Shown here: positions 43,226-52,182 of the stretch, piece after piece
Numbering within the stretch: position 1 is the first letter of the stretch
Layout of the letters: each line of letters starts with the position of its first letter
Source of the DNA: Herbaspirillum sp. SJZ107
GTDB taxonomy: Bacteria; Pseudomonadota; Gammaproteobacteria; Burkholderiales; Burkholderiaceae_D
Direction: 5' to 3'
DNA length: 64,000 bases
NCBI RefSeq assembly: GCF_006715485.1
Contig: NZ_VFNH01000002.1
Coordinates: 62,001-126,000 of the forward strand
Position numbers and translations under genes: made by a program
Notes under the pieces: model-generated
Databases searched by the model: none
The model's input: the letters and a program-made list of their open reading frames with translations, nothing else
Told to the model about the DNA's origin: nothing

Positions 43226-45511
43226 ATGGAAGTTCGAATGAAGCACACGGCACACGCCGTGGCGCTGGCCTTGCTGCACCTGAGTGCGGCGCACGCCCAG
43301 GAAACCGTTCCAGCCGCTGCGCAGGCGACCGATGGCCTGAAGATGGAGCGCATCGTCGTGACCGGCACGCCGGTCGGCTCGAGCAAGATGAAATCGAGCG
43401 TCTCGGTCAGCACGCTGGAAGCCGATGCGATCCAGAATCTCGCCCCGACCAGCGCCGCCGACGTGCTGCGCGCGATCCCGGGCGTGCGTTCGGAATCGTC
43501 GGGCGGCGAAGGCAATGCCAACATCACCGTGCGCGGCGTGCCGATCTCCGCCGGCGGCGCACGTTACGTGCAGATCCAGGAAGACGGGCTGCCGGTGCTG
43601 CAGTTCGGCGACATCAACTTCACCACCCCCGACAGCTTCGTCAAGATCGACGGCACCCTCGACCATGTCGAGGTCGTGCGCGGTGGCTCGGCCTCGACCC
43701 TGGCCACCAACTCGCCCGGCGGCATCATCAATTTCATCGCCAGGGACGGCAAGGAAGCGGGCGGCAGCATCGGCCTGTCGCGCGGTCTGGACTACGACAG
43801 CACACGCGTCGATTTCAACTACGGCGCACCGGTCTCGAACCGCGACCGCTTCTTCGTCGGCGGTTTCTACCGCTATGGCGAGGGCATCCGCGACACCGGC
43901 GTCAAGCAGGAGCGCGGCGGCCAGCTGCGCGCCAATTTCACCCACGAGTTCGATGGCGGCTGGGTGCGCGTCTCGCTCAAGCACCTCGACGACCGCAGCC
44001 CGACGGCGCTGCCGGTGCCGGTCACGGTCAGCAACGGCCATATCGCCGAGATCGCCGGCATCGATCCGCGCACCGCGTCCTTCTATTCGCCGTACTGGGT
44101 CAAGGACCTGTCCCTGACCAAGGGCAACGGCCAGGTCGCGAGCGACGTCAACGAGGGGCTGTCGGTCAAGAGCAATGCGCTCGGCCTGGAGGGATCGTTC
44201 GACCTGGGCAACGGCTGGACCGTGACCGACCGCTTCCGCAAGGCGAACAACAGCGGCCGCTTCATCGGCGTGTTCCCGGCCGACAGCGGCACGGTCGGCA
44301 GCTACACCTTCGCCACCGGGCCGCGTACCGGCCAGGCCTACAACGGCCGGGCATTCAATGCCGTGGTCTTCAATACCTCGATCGACGACGCCGGCAATAC
44401 CCTCAACGACGCGCGCCTGACCAAGACCTTCCGCATCGACGGCGGCGCCAAGCTGAACCTGACCGCCGGCTGGTACAGCTCGCTGCAGAAGCTGGGCCTG
44501 ACCTGGAACTTCAACCAGTACCTGATGCAGGCCAGCGGCGACCAGCCGGCCCTGCTGCGCACGGCGAGCACGACCCCCGGCTACGTCGGCCCGGCCTTCG
44601 GCGCCTGCTGCTCGCGTGCCGTCGACGTCGACTACAGGACCAATTCGCCGTACGCCAACATCGGCTGGGAGCAGGGCGCCGTCAACCTCGACGCCAGCGT
44701 GCGCCGCGACCGCCAGCACGCCGGCGGCAGCGCGAATATCGCCACCGGCGCCGCGGCCTACGTGCCCGCCACCGCGCAGCGCGTCGACTACGACATCGGC
44801 CACACCTCGTATTCGGTGGGCGGCAACTGGCGCATCACCCCCGCGCTGGCGCTGTTCGCGCGCACCAGCGAAGGCGTCGCCTTCAATGCCGACCGCATCC
44901 TGTTCGGCGCGCCGCTGGACGGCAGCGCACCGGTCAGCATCAACACCGTCAAGCAGCTGGAAGGCGGCGTGAAATGGCGCAGCGGCGGCCTGAGCACCTT
45001 CGTGACGCTGTTCCGCGCCCGCACCCGCGAAACCAACTACGAGGCCACGACCCAGCTGTCGACCGCCAACAGCTACGAGGCCAAGGGCGTGGAACTGGAA
45101 GCGGCGTGGCGCGCCGGCGACTTCCACGTCAACGGCGGCCTGACCCTGACCGACGCCGAGATCACGGCCACGGCACCCGGCGGCGAAGCCGTCATCGGCC
45201 ACACGCCGCGGCGCCAGGCGCGCACCGTCTACCAGCTGACGCCGGGCTACGACCTCGGTCCGGCCAGCTTCGGCCTGGCCGTCGTCGGTACCGGCAAGAG
45301 CTGGGGCGACGACGCCAACACCCTGGTCCTGCCCGGCTACACCGTCGTGCACGCTTTCCTCAACTACCAGCTGACCCCGAAGGTGCAGCTGGCGCTGAGC
45401 GCCAACAACCTGTTCAACCGGATCGGCTACACCGAGATCGAGAGCGACGGCCACGCCGCGCGTTCGATCACGGGCCGCGCCGTGAAGGCCAGCGTCAAGT
45501 ACGCGTTCTGA
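43226..45511 (+). CDS. TonB-dependent receptor of the sucrose locus (SuxA-like)
   Basis: Encodes 761 residues from the ATG after GGAGGAG (an upstream in-frame ATG at 43199 lacks a ribosome site). Signal peptide to AHA-Q near residue 25, a TonB box-like MERIVVTGTPV, a plug (about 50-170, APTSAADVLRAIPGVRSESS and HVEVVRGGSASTLATNSPGG) and a long barrel ending in ASVKYAF with the terminal aromatic. In Xanthomonas the homologous SuxA imports sucrose across the outer membrane. The position behind a LacI regulator and before amylosucrase supports that role here. Confidence 0.9.
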   Translation: MEVRMKHTAHAVALALLHLSAAHAQETVPAAAQATDGLKMERIVVTGTPVGSSKMKSSVSVSTLEADAIQNLAPTSAADVLRAIPGVRSESSGGEGNANITVRGVPISAGGARYVQIQEDGLPVLQFGDINFTTPDSFVKIDGTLDHVEVVRGGSASTLATNSPGGIINFIARDGKEAGGSIGLSRGLDYDSTRVDFNYGAPVSNRDRFFVGGFYRYGEGIRDTGVKQERGGQLRANFTHEFDGGWVRVSLKHLDDRSPTALPVPVTVSNGHIAEIAGIDPRTASFYSPYWVKDLSLTKGNGQVASDVNEGLSVKSNALGLEGSFDLGNGWTVTDRFRKANNSGRFIGVFPADSGTVGSYTFATGPRTGQAYNGRAFNAVVFNTSIDDAGNTLNDARLTKTFRIDGGAKLNLTAGWYSSLQKLGLTWNFNQYLMQASGDQPALLRTASTTPGYVGPAFGACCSRAVDVDYRTNSPYANIGWEQGAVNLDASVRRDRQHAGGSANIATGAAAYVPATAQRVDYDIGHTSYSVGGNWRITPALALFARTSEGVAFNADRILFGAPLDGSAPVSINTVKQLEGGVKWRSGGLSTFVTLFRARTRETNYEATTQLSTANSYEAKGVELEAAWRAGDFHVNGGLTLTDAEITATAPGGEAVIGHTPRRQARTVYQLTPGYDLGPASFGLAVVGTGKSWGDDANTLVLPGYTVVHAFLNYQLTPKVQLALSANNLFNRIGYTEIESDGHAARSITGRAVKASVKYAF

Positions 45512-45524
45512 TGTACCGGGTCCT

Positions 45525-45543
45525 GCCGGCGCGCGGCGCCGGC
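45525..45543 (+). other. Intercistronic hairpin
   Basis: GCCGGCGC-GCG-GCGCCGGC forms a perfect 8-bp GC stem with a 3-nt loop, 13 bp after the receptor stop and without an adjacent T tract. It may protect the receptor mRNA 3' end and so give more receptor than enzyme from one transcript. Confidence 0.45.
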
Positions 45544-45578
45544 GTGGTCCGTCCCTACCGATTTTTTCGAGACCCTTG

Positions 45579-47414
45579 ATGATGTCCACTTCCTTGCGTC
45601 GACTGCTCGACGCATTACCCGCGCACCAGCACGCCGCTGCGCAGCAGCGTTTCGCGCGCCGCCAGGCCGTGCTCGGCGACCGCCTGCAACGGCTGTACGG
45701 CCATCTGCCCGGCCACGCCGCCTGGTTCGACGGCCTGATGGCCGAGGTCGGGCAACTGATGGCGGCGCGCCCGGCCACGCTGCAGGCGCTCGACGCCACC
45801 CGCGAAGACCGCCCGGACTGGTTCTGTTCCCCGGACATGCTCGGCTACAGTGCCTACGCCGACCGTTTCGGCGGCAACCTGCGCGGCGCGGCGGCGCGTA
45901 TCCCGCACCTGCGCGAACTGGGGGTGACCTACCTGCACCTGCTGCCCTTCCTGCGCCCGCGCGCCGGCGAGAGCGACGGCGGCTTCGCGGTCGCCAGTTT
46001 CGACGAAGTCGATCCGCGCCTGGGCAGCATGGCCGACCTGGAAGACCTGACGGCGCGGCTGCGCGAGGCGGGTATCAGCCTGTGTGCCGACATGATCCTG
46101 AACCACGTGGCGGACGATCATCCGTGGGCGCAGGGCGCGGCCGCCGGCGACCCCGGCCTGCGTGACTTTTTCCATGTGCTGGACCGCGACGCGGCCGCGG
46201 CCTACGAGCGTACCCTGGGCCAGGTGTTCCCCGAGGCGGCGCCCGGCAACTTCACCCACGTGCCGGCCATGGGCGGCTGGGTGTGGAGCACCTTCTATCC
46301 GTTCCAGTGGGACCTGAACTACGCCAACCCGGCGGTGTTCGCGGCGGTGGCGACGGCCATGCTGCGCCTGGCCAACCGCGGCATCGAAGTGTTCCGCCTC
46401 GATTCCACCGCCTTTTTGTGGAAGCGCCTCGGCACCGACTGCATGAACCAGCCCGAGGCGCACCTGCTGCTGCAGGCGCTGCGCGCCCTGGTCGACATCG
46501 CCGCCCCCGGCGTGCTGCTGAAGGCCGAGGCGATCGTGCCGACGCGCGAGCTGCCCGGCTATTTCGGCAGTGCCGACGCGCCCGAATGCCACCTGGCCTA
46601 CCACAGTACCCTGATGACGGCCGGCTGGGCCGCGCTGGCCGAGCAGGATGCGAGCCTGGTGCGCGCGGTGGCTGCCGCCACGCCGCCGCTGCCGCCGGGC
46701 GCAAGCTGGCTGACCTATGTGCGCTGCCATGACGACATCGGCTGGAAGCACCTGCTGGCCGAGGCGGGCAGCCTCGAGCGCCTGGCCGGGGTCGCGCACT
46801 TTTATAACGACGGCGCCGGCTATGCCGACGGCGTCGGATTCCAGGGCGGCCTTGCCACCAACGGCACCGCAGCCGCCCTGAGCGGCCTGGAGGCGGCCAC
46901 GTCGGACCAGGCCATCGAACTCGCGCTGCGCCGCCTGCTGCTCGTGCATGGCCTGGCGCTGTGCTTCGGCGGCCTGCCGGTGCTGTACATGGGCGACGAA
47001 CTGGCCATGCCGAACGACCACGCTTACCGCGACGACCCGGCGCGCGCGCACGACAGCCGCTGGATCCAGCGCGCGCCGTTCGACGAGGCGCGCGCGGCGC
47101 AGCGCCACGACCTGGCCAGCCCGACCGGGCGCGCCCATGCCGGCCTGCGCCGCCTGATCCGCCTGCGCCGGCAGTTGCCGGACCTGGCCGCGGGCGTGCC
47201 GTGCACGGCGCTGGACGCCGCCGACCCGGCGCTGCTGGCGCTGGCGCGCGGCGAGCATGTCCTGGCCCTGTTCAATTTTTCGGCACGCACGCTGGTGGTC
47301 GACCTGCAGGCGCTCGGCGGCGCCGGCACGCTGGCGCTCGAGCCATGGGACCAGGCCTGGCTGGACCGGCGCAGCGGCCGGCACCTGGGCGACACCATGG
47401 AGGAAGCGCGATGA
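45579..47414 (+). CDS. Amylosucrase / sucrose hydrolase (GH13)
   Basis: Encodes 611 residues, slightly shorter than Neisseria amylosucrase (about 636). GH13 landmarks: SDGGFAVASFDEVDPRLG, DMILNHVADDHPWAQ, IEVFRLDSTAFLWKRLG with the nucleophile Asp, LLKAEAIVPT with the acid/base Glu, and VRCHDDIGWK with the transition-state His-Asp. The HDSRWIQRAPF stretch supplies the subsite -1 Arg. It splits cytoplasmic sucrose, releasing fructose and either glucan or glucose. The loop after HDDIGW is about 12 residues shorter than in the Neisseria enzyme and lacks its Arg-rich acceptor part, so hydrolysis may dominate. The stop overlaps the kinase ATG (ATGA). Confidence 0.92.
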   Translation: MMSTSLRRLLDALPAHQHAAAQQRFARRQAVLGDRLQRLYGHLPGHAAWFDGLMAEVGQLMAARPATLQALDATREDRPDWFCSPDMLGYSAYADRFGGNLRGAAARIPHLRELGVTYLHLLPFLRPRAGESDGGFAVASFDEVDPRLGSMADLEDLTARLREAGISLCADMILNHVADDHPWAQGAAAGDPGLRDFFHVLDRDAAAAYERTLGQVFPEAAPGNFTHVPAMGGWVWSTFYPFQWDLNYANPAVFAAVATAMLRLANRGIEVFRLDSTAFLWKRLGTDCMNQPEAHLLLQALRALVDIAAPGVLLKAEAIVPTRELPGYFGSADAPECHLAYHSTLMTAGWAALAEQDASLVRAVAAATPPLPPGASWLTYVRCHDDIGWKHLLAEAGSLERLAGVAHFYNDGAGYADGVGFQGGLATNGTAAALSGLEAATSDQAIELALRRLLLVHGLALCFGGLPVLYMGDELAMPNDHAYRDDPARAHDSRWIQRAPFDEARAAQRHDLASPTGRAHAGLRRLIRLRRQLPDLAAGVPCTALDAADPALLALARGEHVLALFNFSARTLVVDLQALGGAGTLALEPWDQAWLDRRSGRHLGDTMEEAR

Positions 47415-48364
47415 CACATCCGAAGCAGGCCGCGATCGCCGTGTTCGGCGAGGCGCTGGTCGACGATTTCGGCGACCGCCAGGTCCTGGGCGGCGCCCCC
47501 TTCAACGTGGCGCGCCACCTGGCGGCGCTGGGCCAGGAGGCCTTGATGCTGACCCGCATCGGGCAGGACGAGAACGGCGTCCGCATGCGCGCCGAGTTCG
47601 AGCGCTTCGGCCTGTCCATGGCCGGGCTGCAGGTGGATGGCGCGCTGCCGACCGGCGTCGTGAGCGTCGAACGCTGCACCGACGGCAAGGGCGGCGACCA
47701 CCGTTTCACGATCCTGCCGCACCAGGCCTACGATGCGATCGAAGCCGGACCGGCCATGGCCGCCCTGGCCGCGGCCGCGCCCGGAACGCTGTATTTCGGC
47801 ACCCTGGCCCAGCGTGAGCCGCAGTCGCGCCTCGCCTTGACCGGGCTGCTGGCGGCGGACACCGCCTGCCATTACCTGGACCTCAACGTGCGCGCCGGGC
47901 ACGTGACCGAACGGTGCGTGTTCGCGTCATTGCATGCGGCCGACATCGTCAAGGTCAACGAAGAGGAGTTGCTGGATTTGTTCGGCTGGTACACGCACAC
48001 GCGCCTGACTACCGACGACATGGACAGTGCCGAGGTGCGGCGCGCGTGCGCGATCCTGCTGCGCGTGTTCAAGCTGACCGGCCTGATCGTGACGCTGGGA
48101 CCGCGCGGCGCCGTGTATTTCGGCGCCGACGGCGCCTACCACGTCACGCCGCTGCCGGCGCGGCCGCCCCAACTGGCGGACACGGTGGGTGCCGGCGACG
48201 CCTTTTCCGCCGTGTTCCTGCTGGGCCGAGCATGCGGCTGGCCGCTCGACCTCACGCTGGCCCGCGCCAACGAATTCGCCGGTGCCGTCTGCGGCATCGT
48301 CGGCGCGGTGCCGGCCGACACGGCTTTCTATCGTCCCTTCATCGAACGCTGGTTCCACGCCTGA
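47411..48364 (+). CDS. PfkB-family carbohydrate kinase, probable fructokinase (1)
   Basis: Encodes 317 residues of the ribokinase/PfkB fold: AVFGEALVDDFG and LGGAPFNVARHLAALG near the N-terminus, YLDLNVRAGH with the phosphate-contacting Asp-Asn-Arg, VKVNEEELLDLFGW, and LADTVGAGDAFSAVFLLGR with the catalytic Asp. It would phosphorylate the fructose released by amylosucrase. The ATG overlaps the preceding stop codon, so translation is coupled. A second, diverged kinase lies beyond the transporter gene. Confidence 0.9.
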   Translation: MTHPKQAAIAVFGEALVDDFGDRQVLGGAPFNVARHLAALGQEALMLTRIGQDENGVRMRAEFERFGLSMAGLQVDGALPTGVVSVERCTDGKGGDHRFTILPHQAYDAIEAGPAMAALAAAAPGTLYFGTLAQREPQSRLALTGLLAADTACHYLDLNVRAGHVTERCVFASLHAADIVKVNEEELLDLFGWYTHTRLTTDDMDSAEVRRACAILLRVFKLTGLIVTLGPRGAVYFGADGAYHVTPLPARPPQLADTVGAGDAFSAVFLLGRACGWPLDLTLARANEFAGAVCGIVGAVPADTAFYRPFIERWFHA

Positions 48365-48373
48365 GGAGAACCG

Positions 48374-49753
48374 ATGTCCCCGCTCAAGCCGCGCATGACG
48401 TTCTGGCAGATCGTCAACATGAACATCGGATTCTTCGGCATCCAGTTCAGCTTCGGGCTGCAGCAGAGCAGCATGAGCCCGATCTACAAGTATCTCGGCG
48501 CCGACGAGGCGAGCCTGCCCTACCTGTGGCTGGCCGGCCCCGTCACCGGCCTGCTGGTGCAGCCGCTGATCGGCGCCATGAGCGACCGCACCGTCAGCCG
48601 CTGGGGGCGCCGTACCCCGTATTTCCTGATCGGCGCCATCCTGTGCAGCATCGGCCTGCTCCTGATGCCGTACAGCCCGACGCTGTGGATGGCGGCCAGC
48701 CTGCTGTGGATCCTCGACTCGGCCAACAACGTCACGATGGAACCCTACCGCGCCTACGTCAGCGACAAGCTGCCGGCCAGCCAGCATTCGCTCGGCTTCC
48801 TGACGCAGAGCGCCTTCACGGGACTGGGCCAGACGCTGGCCTACCTGACCCCATCGCTGCTGGTGTGGATCGGGATGGACAAGGATGCCGTCAACGGCAG
48901 CCACATCCCGCAGGTCGTCGTGGCCGCCTTCCTCATCGGCGCCGTCTGTTCGCTGGTGTCGGTCCTGTGGTCGGTGCGCACGACGCCCGAGGACCCGTTG
49001 CCGGCCGAGACGCTGGCGGCAATGCGCGCTGCGCCGGCCGGCTGGCGCCACACGCTGGCCGAGATCGGCGCGGCGCTGCGCGACATGCCGCCCACGATGA
49101 AGCAGCTGGCGCTGGTCAAGCTGTTCCAGTGGTACGCGATGTTCTGCTACTGGCAGTTCATCACGCTGTCGCTGGCGCGCACGCTGTTCGGCACAAGCGA
49201 TGCCGCTTCCCCGGGCTTCCGCGACGCCGGCCTGCTGAACGGCCAGATCGGCGCGTTCTACAACTTCGTCGCCTTCCTGGCCGCGTTTGCGCTGGTGCCG
49301 TTCGCGCGCCGCCACGGTCCGCACGTCGTGCACAGCGTGTGCCTGGCGCTGGCCGGCGCCGGCATGCTGGCCATCCCGCACATCGATTCACCGGTGCTGC
49401 TGCTGGTGCCGATGGTCGGCATCGGCCTGGCGTGGGCCAGCATCATGGGTAATCCCTACGTGATCCTGGCGTCCAGCCTGCCGCCGGAACGCACCGGCGT
49501 CTACATGGGCATCTTCAACATGTTCATCGTGATCCCGATGATCATCCAGATCTTCACGCTGCCGTTGTACTATCACAGCTGGCTGGGCGGCAATCCCGAA
49601 AACGTGATCCGCCTGGCGGGTGTGCTGCTGGTCTGCGCCGCGATGGCGGTCCGGCTGGTGCGCTACAATGCCGGCGGTGCAATCGAGCGAACGGAAGACG
49701 TGTATGCGGACTTGGAGCGGGATGGCGATAGTGTTCGGCGAGGTGCTGGTTGA
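48374..49753 (+). CDS. MFS sugar transporter, SLC45/GPH-like (SuxC-like)
   Basis: Encodes 459 residues with about 12 membrane helices. The opening NIGFFGIQFSFGLQQSSMSP, the loop RTVSRWGRRTPYFLIGA after helix 2, and WILDSANNVTMEPYRAYVSD are typical of bacterial relatives of the SLC45 and plant SUT sucrose transporters. It would bring sucrose from the periplasm into the cytoplasm with protons. It starts 9 bp after the kinase stop (GAGGAG ribosome site). Its 3' end overlaps the second kinase by 50 bp. Confidence 0.9.
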   Translation: MSPLKPRMTFWQIVNMNIGFFGIQFSFGLQQSSMSPIYKYLGADEASLPYLWLAGPVTGLLVQPLIGAMSDRTVSRWGRRTPYFLIGAILCSIGLLLMPYSPTLWMAASLLWILDSANNVTMEPYRAYVSDKLPASQHSLGFLTQSAFTGLGQTLAYLTPSLLVWIGMDKDAVNGSHIPQVVVAAFLIGAVCSLVSVLWSVRTTPEDPLPAETLAAMRAAPAGWRHTLAEIGAALRDMPPTMKQLALVKLFQWYAMFCYWQFITLSLARTLFGTSDAASPGFRDAGLLNGQIGAFYNFVAFLAAFALVPFARRHGPHVVHSVCLALAGAGMLAIPHIDSPVLLLVPMVGIGLAWASIMGNPYVILASSLPPERTGVYMGIFNMFIVIPMIIQIFTLPLYYHSWLGGNPENVIRLAGVLLVCAAMAVRLVRYNAGGAIERTEDVYADLERDGDSVRRGAG

Positions 49754-50672
49754 GGATGGCACGGACGCCTCCGGGCTGGGGGGCGCCCCGTTCAACCTGG
49801 CGCGCCACCTGGCGGCCTTCATGGCGCCGCCGCTGCTGATCACGCGCATCGGCGACGACCGCAACGGCGCGGCCGTGCGCGCGGAGTTCGAACGCTTCGT
49901 GATGCCGGAAACCGGGCTGCAGGTCGATACGATGGAAGAGACCGGCCGGGTCGCCGTCGAGCGGACGGCGGCGCGGGTGGGCTCGTCTGCGCGCAGCGTC
50001 CTCCTGCCGCGCCAGGCCTACGACTTCATAGATCCCGAGGCGGCCGCCGCCGCCGTGGCCGGCACGAATACGGACATCGTGTACTTCGGTACCCTGGCCC
50101 AGCGCGGCGAGCGCTCGCGCCAGGCCCTGGCGGCCGTGCTGGCGGCCGCGCCGCAGGCCAAGCGCTTCCTCGACCTCAACCTGTTCCAGGGCCAGGCCGA
50201 CGAAGCGATCGTCGGCGCCGCGCTGCAGGCGGCCGACATCGTCAAGGTCAACGAGGAAGAACTGCAGGCGCTGTTCCACTGGTACTTCCAGATCGCGCCG
50301 GACGATACCCCGATGTCGACCGAGGAAGTGCACGCAGCCTGCCGCGCCATGATGGACCGGTTTGCACTGGAAGCCCTGATCGTGACCCTGGGCCACCGCG
50401 GCTCGGTCTGGTTCGGCAGCGACGGCAGCCTGGTCGCCAACCGCGACAACCCGGTGCCGCCCTACGTCATCGATACGGTGGGGGCGGGCGATGCCTTCTC
50501 GGCGATTTTCCTGCTGGGACGGGCGCGCGGCTGGCCGTTGGAACTGACGCTGGCGCGGGCGAACGAGTTCGCCGGGGCGATCTGTGCGGTGACCGGGGCG
50601 GTGCCGCAGGATATGGGTTTCTATGACAAGTGGGCGCGGCGCTGGCTGGCGGGCGGCGTGAGCGCCGTGTAA
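49704..50672 (+). CDS. PfkB-family carbohydrate kinase, diverged paralogue (2)
   Basis: Encodes 322 residues, alignable throughout with the kinase at 47411: AIVFGEVLVED, GGAPFNLARHLAAFM, YFGTLAQRGERSRQAL, VKVNEEELQALFHWY, IDTVGAGDAFSAIFLLGRA and ARANEFAGAICAVTGAVP. The catalytic Asp of DTVGAGDA is kept, but the usual DLN-x-R motif reads DLNLFQGQ, so the Arg that contacts the phosphate is replaced. Substrate may therefore differ, or activity be lower. The start could be ATG 49704 or 49722, both inside the transporter gene. The upstream one gives the N-terminus best matching its paralogue. Confidence 0.85.
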   Translation: MRTWSGMAIVFGEVLVEDGTDASGLGGAPFNLARHLAAFMAPPLLITRIGDDRNGAAVRAEFERFVMPETGLQVDTMEETGRVAVERTAARVGSSARSVLLPRQAYDFIDPEAAAAAVAGTNTDIVYFGTLAQRGERSRQALAAVLAAAPQAKRFLDLNLFQGQADEAIVGAALQAADIVKVNEEELQALFHWYFQIAPDDTPMSTEEVHAACRAMMDRFALEALIVTLGHRGSVWFGSDGSLVANRDNPVPPYVIDTVGAGDAFSAIFLLGRARGWPLELTLARANEFAGAICAVTGAVPQDMGFYDKWARRWLAGGVSAV

Positions 50673-50705
50673 GCACGCAGCCTGTTTGCTCCGCCAACGT
50701 AAAAA

Positions 50706-50733
50706 CGTCGCCCCTGCCTGCGCAGGGGCGACG
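50706..50733. repeat. 28-bp palindromic repeat, copy B
   Basis: Identical to 39770-39797 over all 28 bases and again located between convergent gene ends, here the second kinase and bacterioferritin. No strong T tract follows on either side. Confidence 0.8.
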
Positions 50734-50755
50734 GTCTTTAGGCCAGCTAAAAGTC

Positions 50756-51229
50756 TTACACTTCGCCGATCTGCGACTGCAGATAATTCTGAATCCCCAC
50801 CTTGACGATCAGGTCCAGCTGCGTCTCCAGCCATTCGATATGCTCTTCGGTATCCTCGAGGATATCCAGCAGCAGGTCGCGCGACACGTAGTCATGCGCG
50901 ACCTCGGCGGCGGCGATGCCTTCCTTGACCGTGATCTGCGCCGCACGCTCCAGCTTGAGATCGCATTCCAGCATTTCCTGGGCCGATTCGCCGATCAGCA
51001 GCTTGTGCAGCGCCTGCAGGTTGGGCAGGCCGTCGAGCATCAGGATACGGTCGATCAGGCGGTCGGCGTGTTTCATTTCGCCGATCGATTCGTCGTATTC
51101 CTTCTTGCCGAGCTTGGTGAAACCCCAGTGCTTGTACATGCGCGCATGCAGGAAGTACTGGTTGACTGCGGTCAGCTCGTTGGTCAGCTGCGCGTTCAGC
51201 AGCCGGATGATGTTGGGATCGCCCTTCAT
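50756..51229 (-). CDS. bfr: Bacterioferritin
   Basis: Encodes 157 residues, the usual length. Ferroxidase ligands are visible in [12 protein letters not shown] (Glu18), [17 protein letters not shown] (Glu51, His54, with haem-ligand Met52), CDLKLERAA (Glu94) and [12 protein letters not shown] (Glu127, His130). Twenty-four subunits form a shell that oxidises and stores iron with haem at subunit interfaces. The cognate ferredoxin Bfd is encoded at 52183-52401, with a PepSY membrane gene between them on the same strand. Confidence 0.96.
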   Translation of the reverse strand: MKGDPNIIRLLNAQLTNELTAVNQYFLHARMYKHWGFTKLGKKEYDESIGEMKHADRLIDRILMLDGLPNLQALHKLLIGESAQEMLECDLKLERAAQITVKEGIAAAEVAHDYVSRDLLLDILEDTEEHIEWLETQLDLIVKVGIQNYLQSQIGEV

Positions 51230-51294
51230 GGAGTGCCTTTACGGTGAGTGATGGCAGCATCATAGCAAACCGGGCCGGGCTTTTGGGCCGGTGT

Positions 51295-51975
51295 TTACAG
51301 CGCCGTCAGCGCCAGTCCGCCGGCCGCCAGCAGCGACACCACCCCGATCGCCACGCCGATCGTGCGCCGGCGGTTGGTCAGTGCCCACAGCACCACGCCC
51401 GACAGCGACAGCAGGATGATCGAGCCGGCCAGCGTATCGACCAGCAGGATCCAGCCCACGCCCATGCCGACGCCCTTGTGCAGGCTGGTGAGGGTAGCGA
51501 AGACGTTGTTGTCGCTGCGCTTGAGGGTCACGTAACTGTTGCCGACCCAGTACTCGGCTTGCACGTTGCCGGACGGCGACGCGAAGCTGGCGCTCCAGCG
51601 TGGCGGCTGCACCACGGATTGGTCGCCCCAGGCCACTGGACGCGCCGGTTCGGCCAGCACGCGGCGTGCATCCGGTTCCAGCTTGAGCGAGGATTTCAGC
51701 CAGGCGGCCAGCGCCTGCGGGGTGGCCGGCGCCGGCGTGGGCAGCGGCACCTGCACCGTGCTTTCCTGGACCTGGGCGGCGGGAATTTTCAGTACGGCGC
51801 GGTGGTTGAGGAGGATGCCGGTGCCGCCGAACAGCAGGCCAAGCACGGCGCCCCAGAGGCCGATCCAGCCGTGCATCTTGCGCAGCCACTTGAGGACGAT
51901 GGCACGGCGCGTGGGTGTGGGCGGGGGCTCGACCTTGAAAGGCGTTCTTGGTGAGCGGAACGGGATAACAGGCAT
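51295..51975 (-). CDS. PepSY-associated membrane protein
   Basis: Encodes 226 residues from the ATG at 51975; an in-frame TTG at 52017 would add 14. A proline-rich cytoplasmic start is followed by a helix (WIGLWGAVLGLLFGGTGILL, about 33-52), a PepSY-like periplasmic part with two short repeats and AEYWVGNSYVTLKRSDNNVF, and C-terminal helices (ILLVDTLAGSIILLSLSGVV and IGVAIGVVSLLAAGGLAL). Relatives sit beside siderophore receptors or ferric reductases and are thought to take part in membrane electron transfer to iron. Its position between bfr and bfd fits that. Confidence 0.82.
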   Translation of the reverse strand: MPVIPFRSPRTPFKVEPPPTPTRRAIVLKWLRKMHGWIGLWGAVLGLLFGGTGILLNHRAVLKIPAAQVQESTVQVPLPTPAPATPQALAAWLKSSLKLEPDARRVLAEPARPVAWGDQSVVQPPRWSASFASPSGNVQAEYWVGNSYVTLKRSDNNVFATLTSLHKGVGMGVGWILLVDTLAGSIILLSLSGVVLWALTNRRRTIGVAIGVVSLLAAGGLALTAL

Positions 51976-52070
51976 AAGACTCGCGGCTTGGCTGCTATGG
52001 ATATCACATACTACCAAGACCGGCGCAACCCGGCCGGAATAAGCATCGATATGTGCGATGCAATATTGCA

Positions 52071-52167
52071 GCGCCTAACAAAACCTCCAGGACGGCGTTG
52101 CATCGTCTCGCCGTACTAACGTACTGTCTTCGACGCTGCGCCTTGCCCTGAAGGTTTTGTTAGACGC
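52071..52167. repeat. About 97-bp imperfect hairpin, MITE- or REP-like
   Basis: GCGCCTAACAAAACCTCCAG (52071-52090) is mirrored by a right arm at 52147-52167 that ends AACC-GTTTTGTTAGACGC-like, with two mismatches in about 21 bp. Inside, GGCGTTGCATCG and CGACGCTGCGCC pair partly, and GTAC-TAAC-GTAC closes the tip. No open frame is present. The form fits a dispersed palindromic element between the PepSY and bfd genes. Confidence 0.65.
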
Positions 52168-52182
52168 TGTTATTTAGTGTGT

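Noticed and set aside
46961..47410. Upstream extension of the first PfkB kinase inside amylosucrase
   Set aside because: Only residues from 47411 resemble PfkB. The ATGA overlap explains the start.
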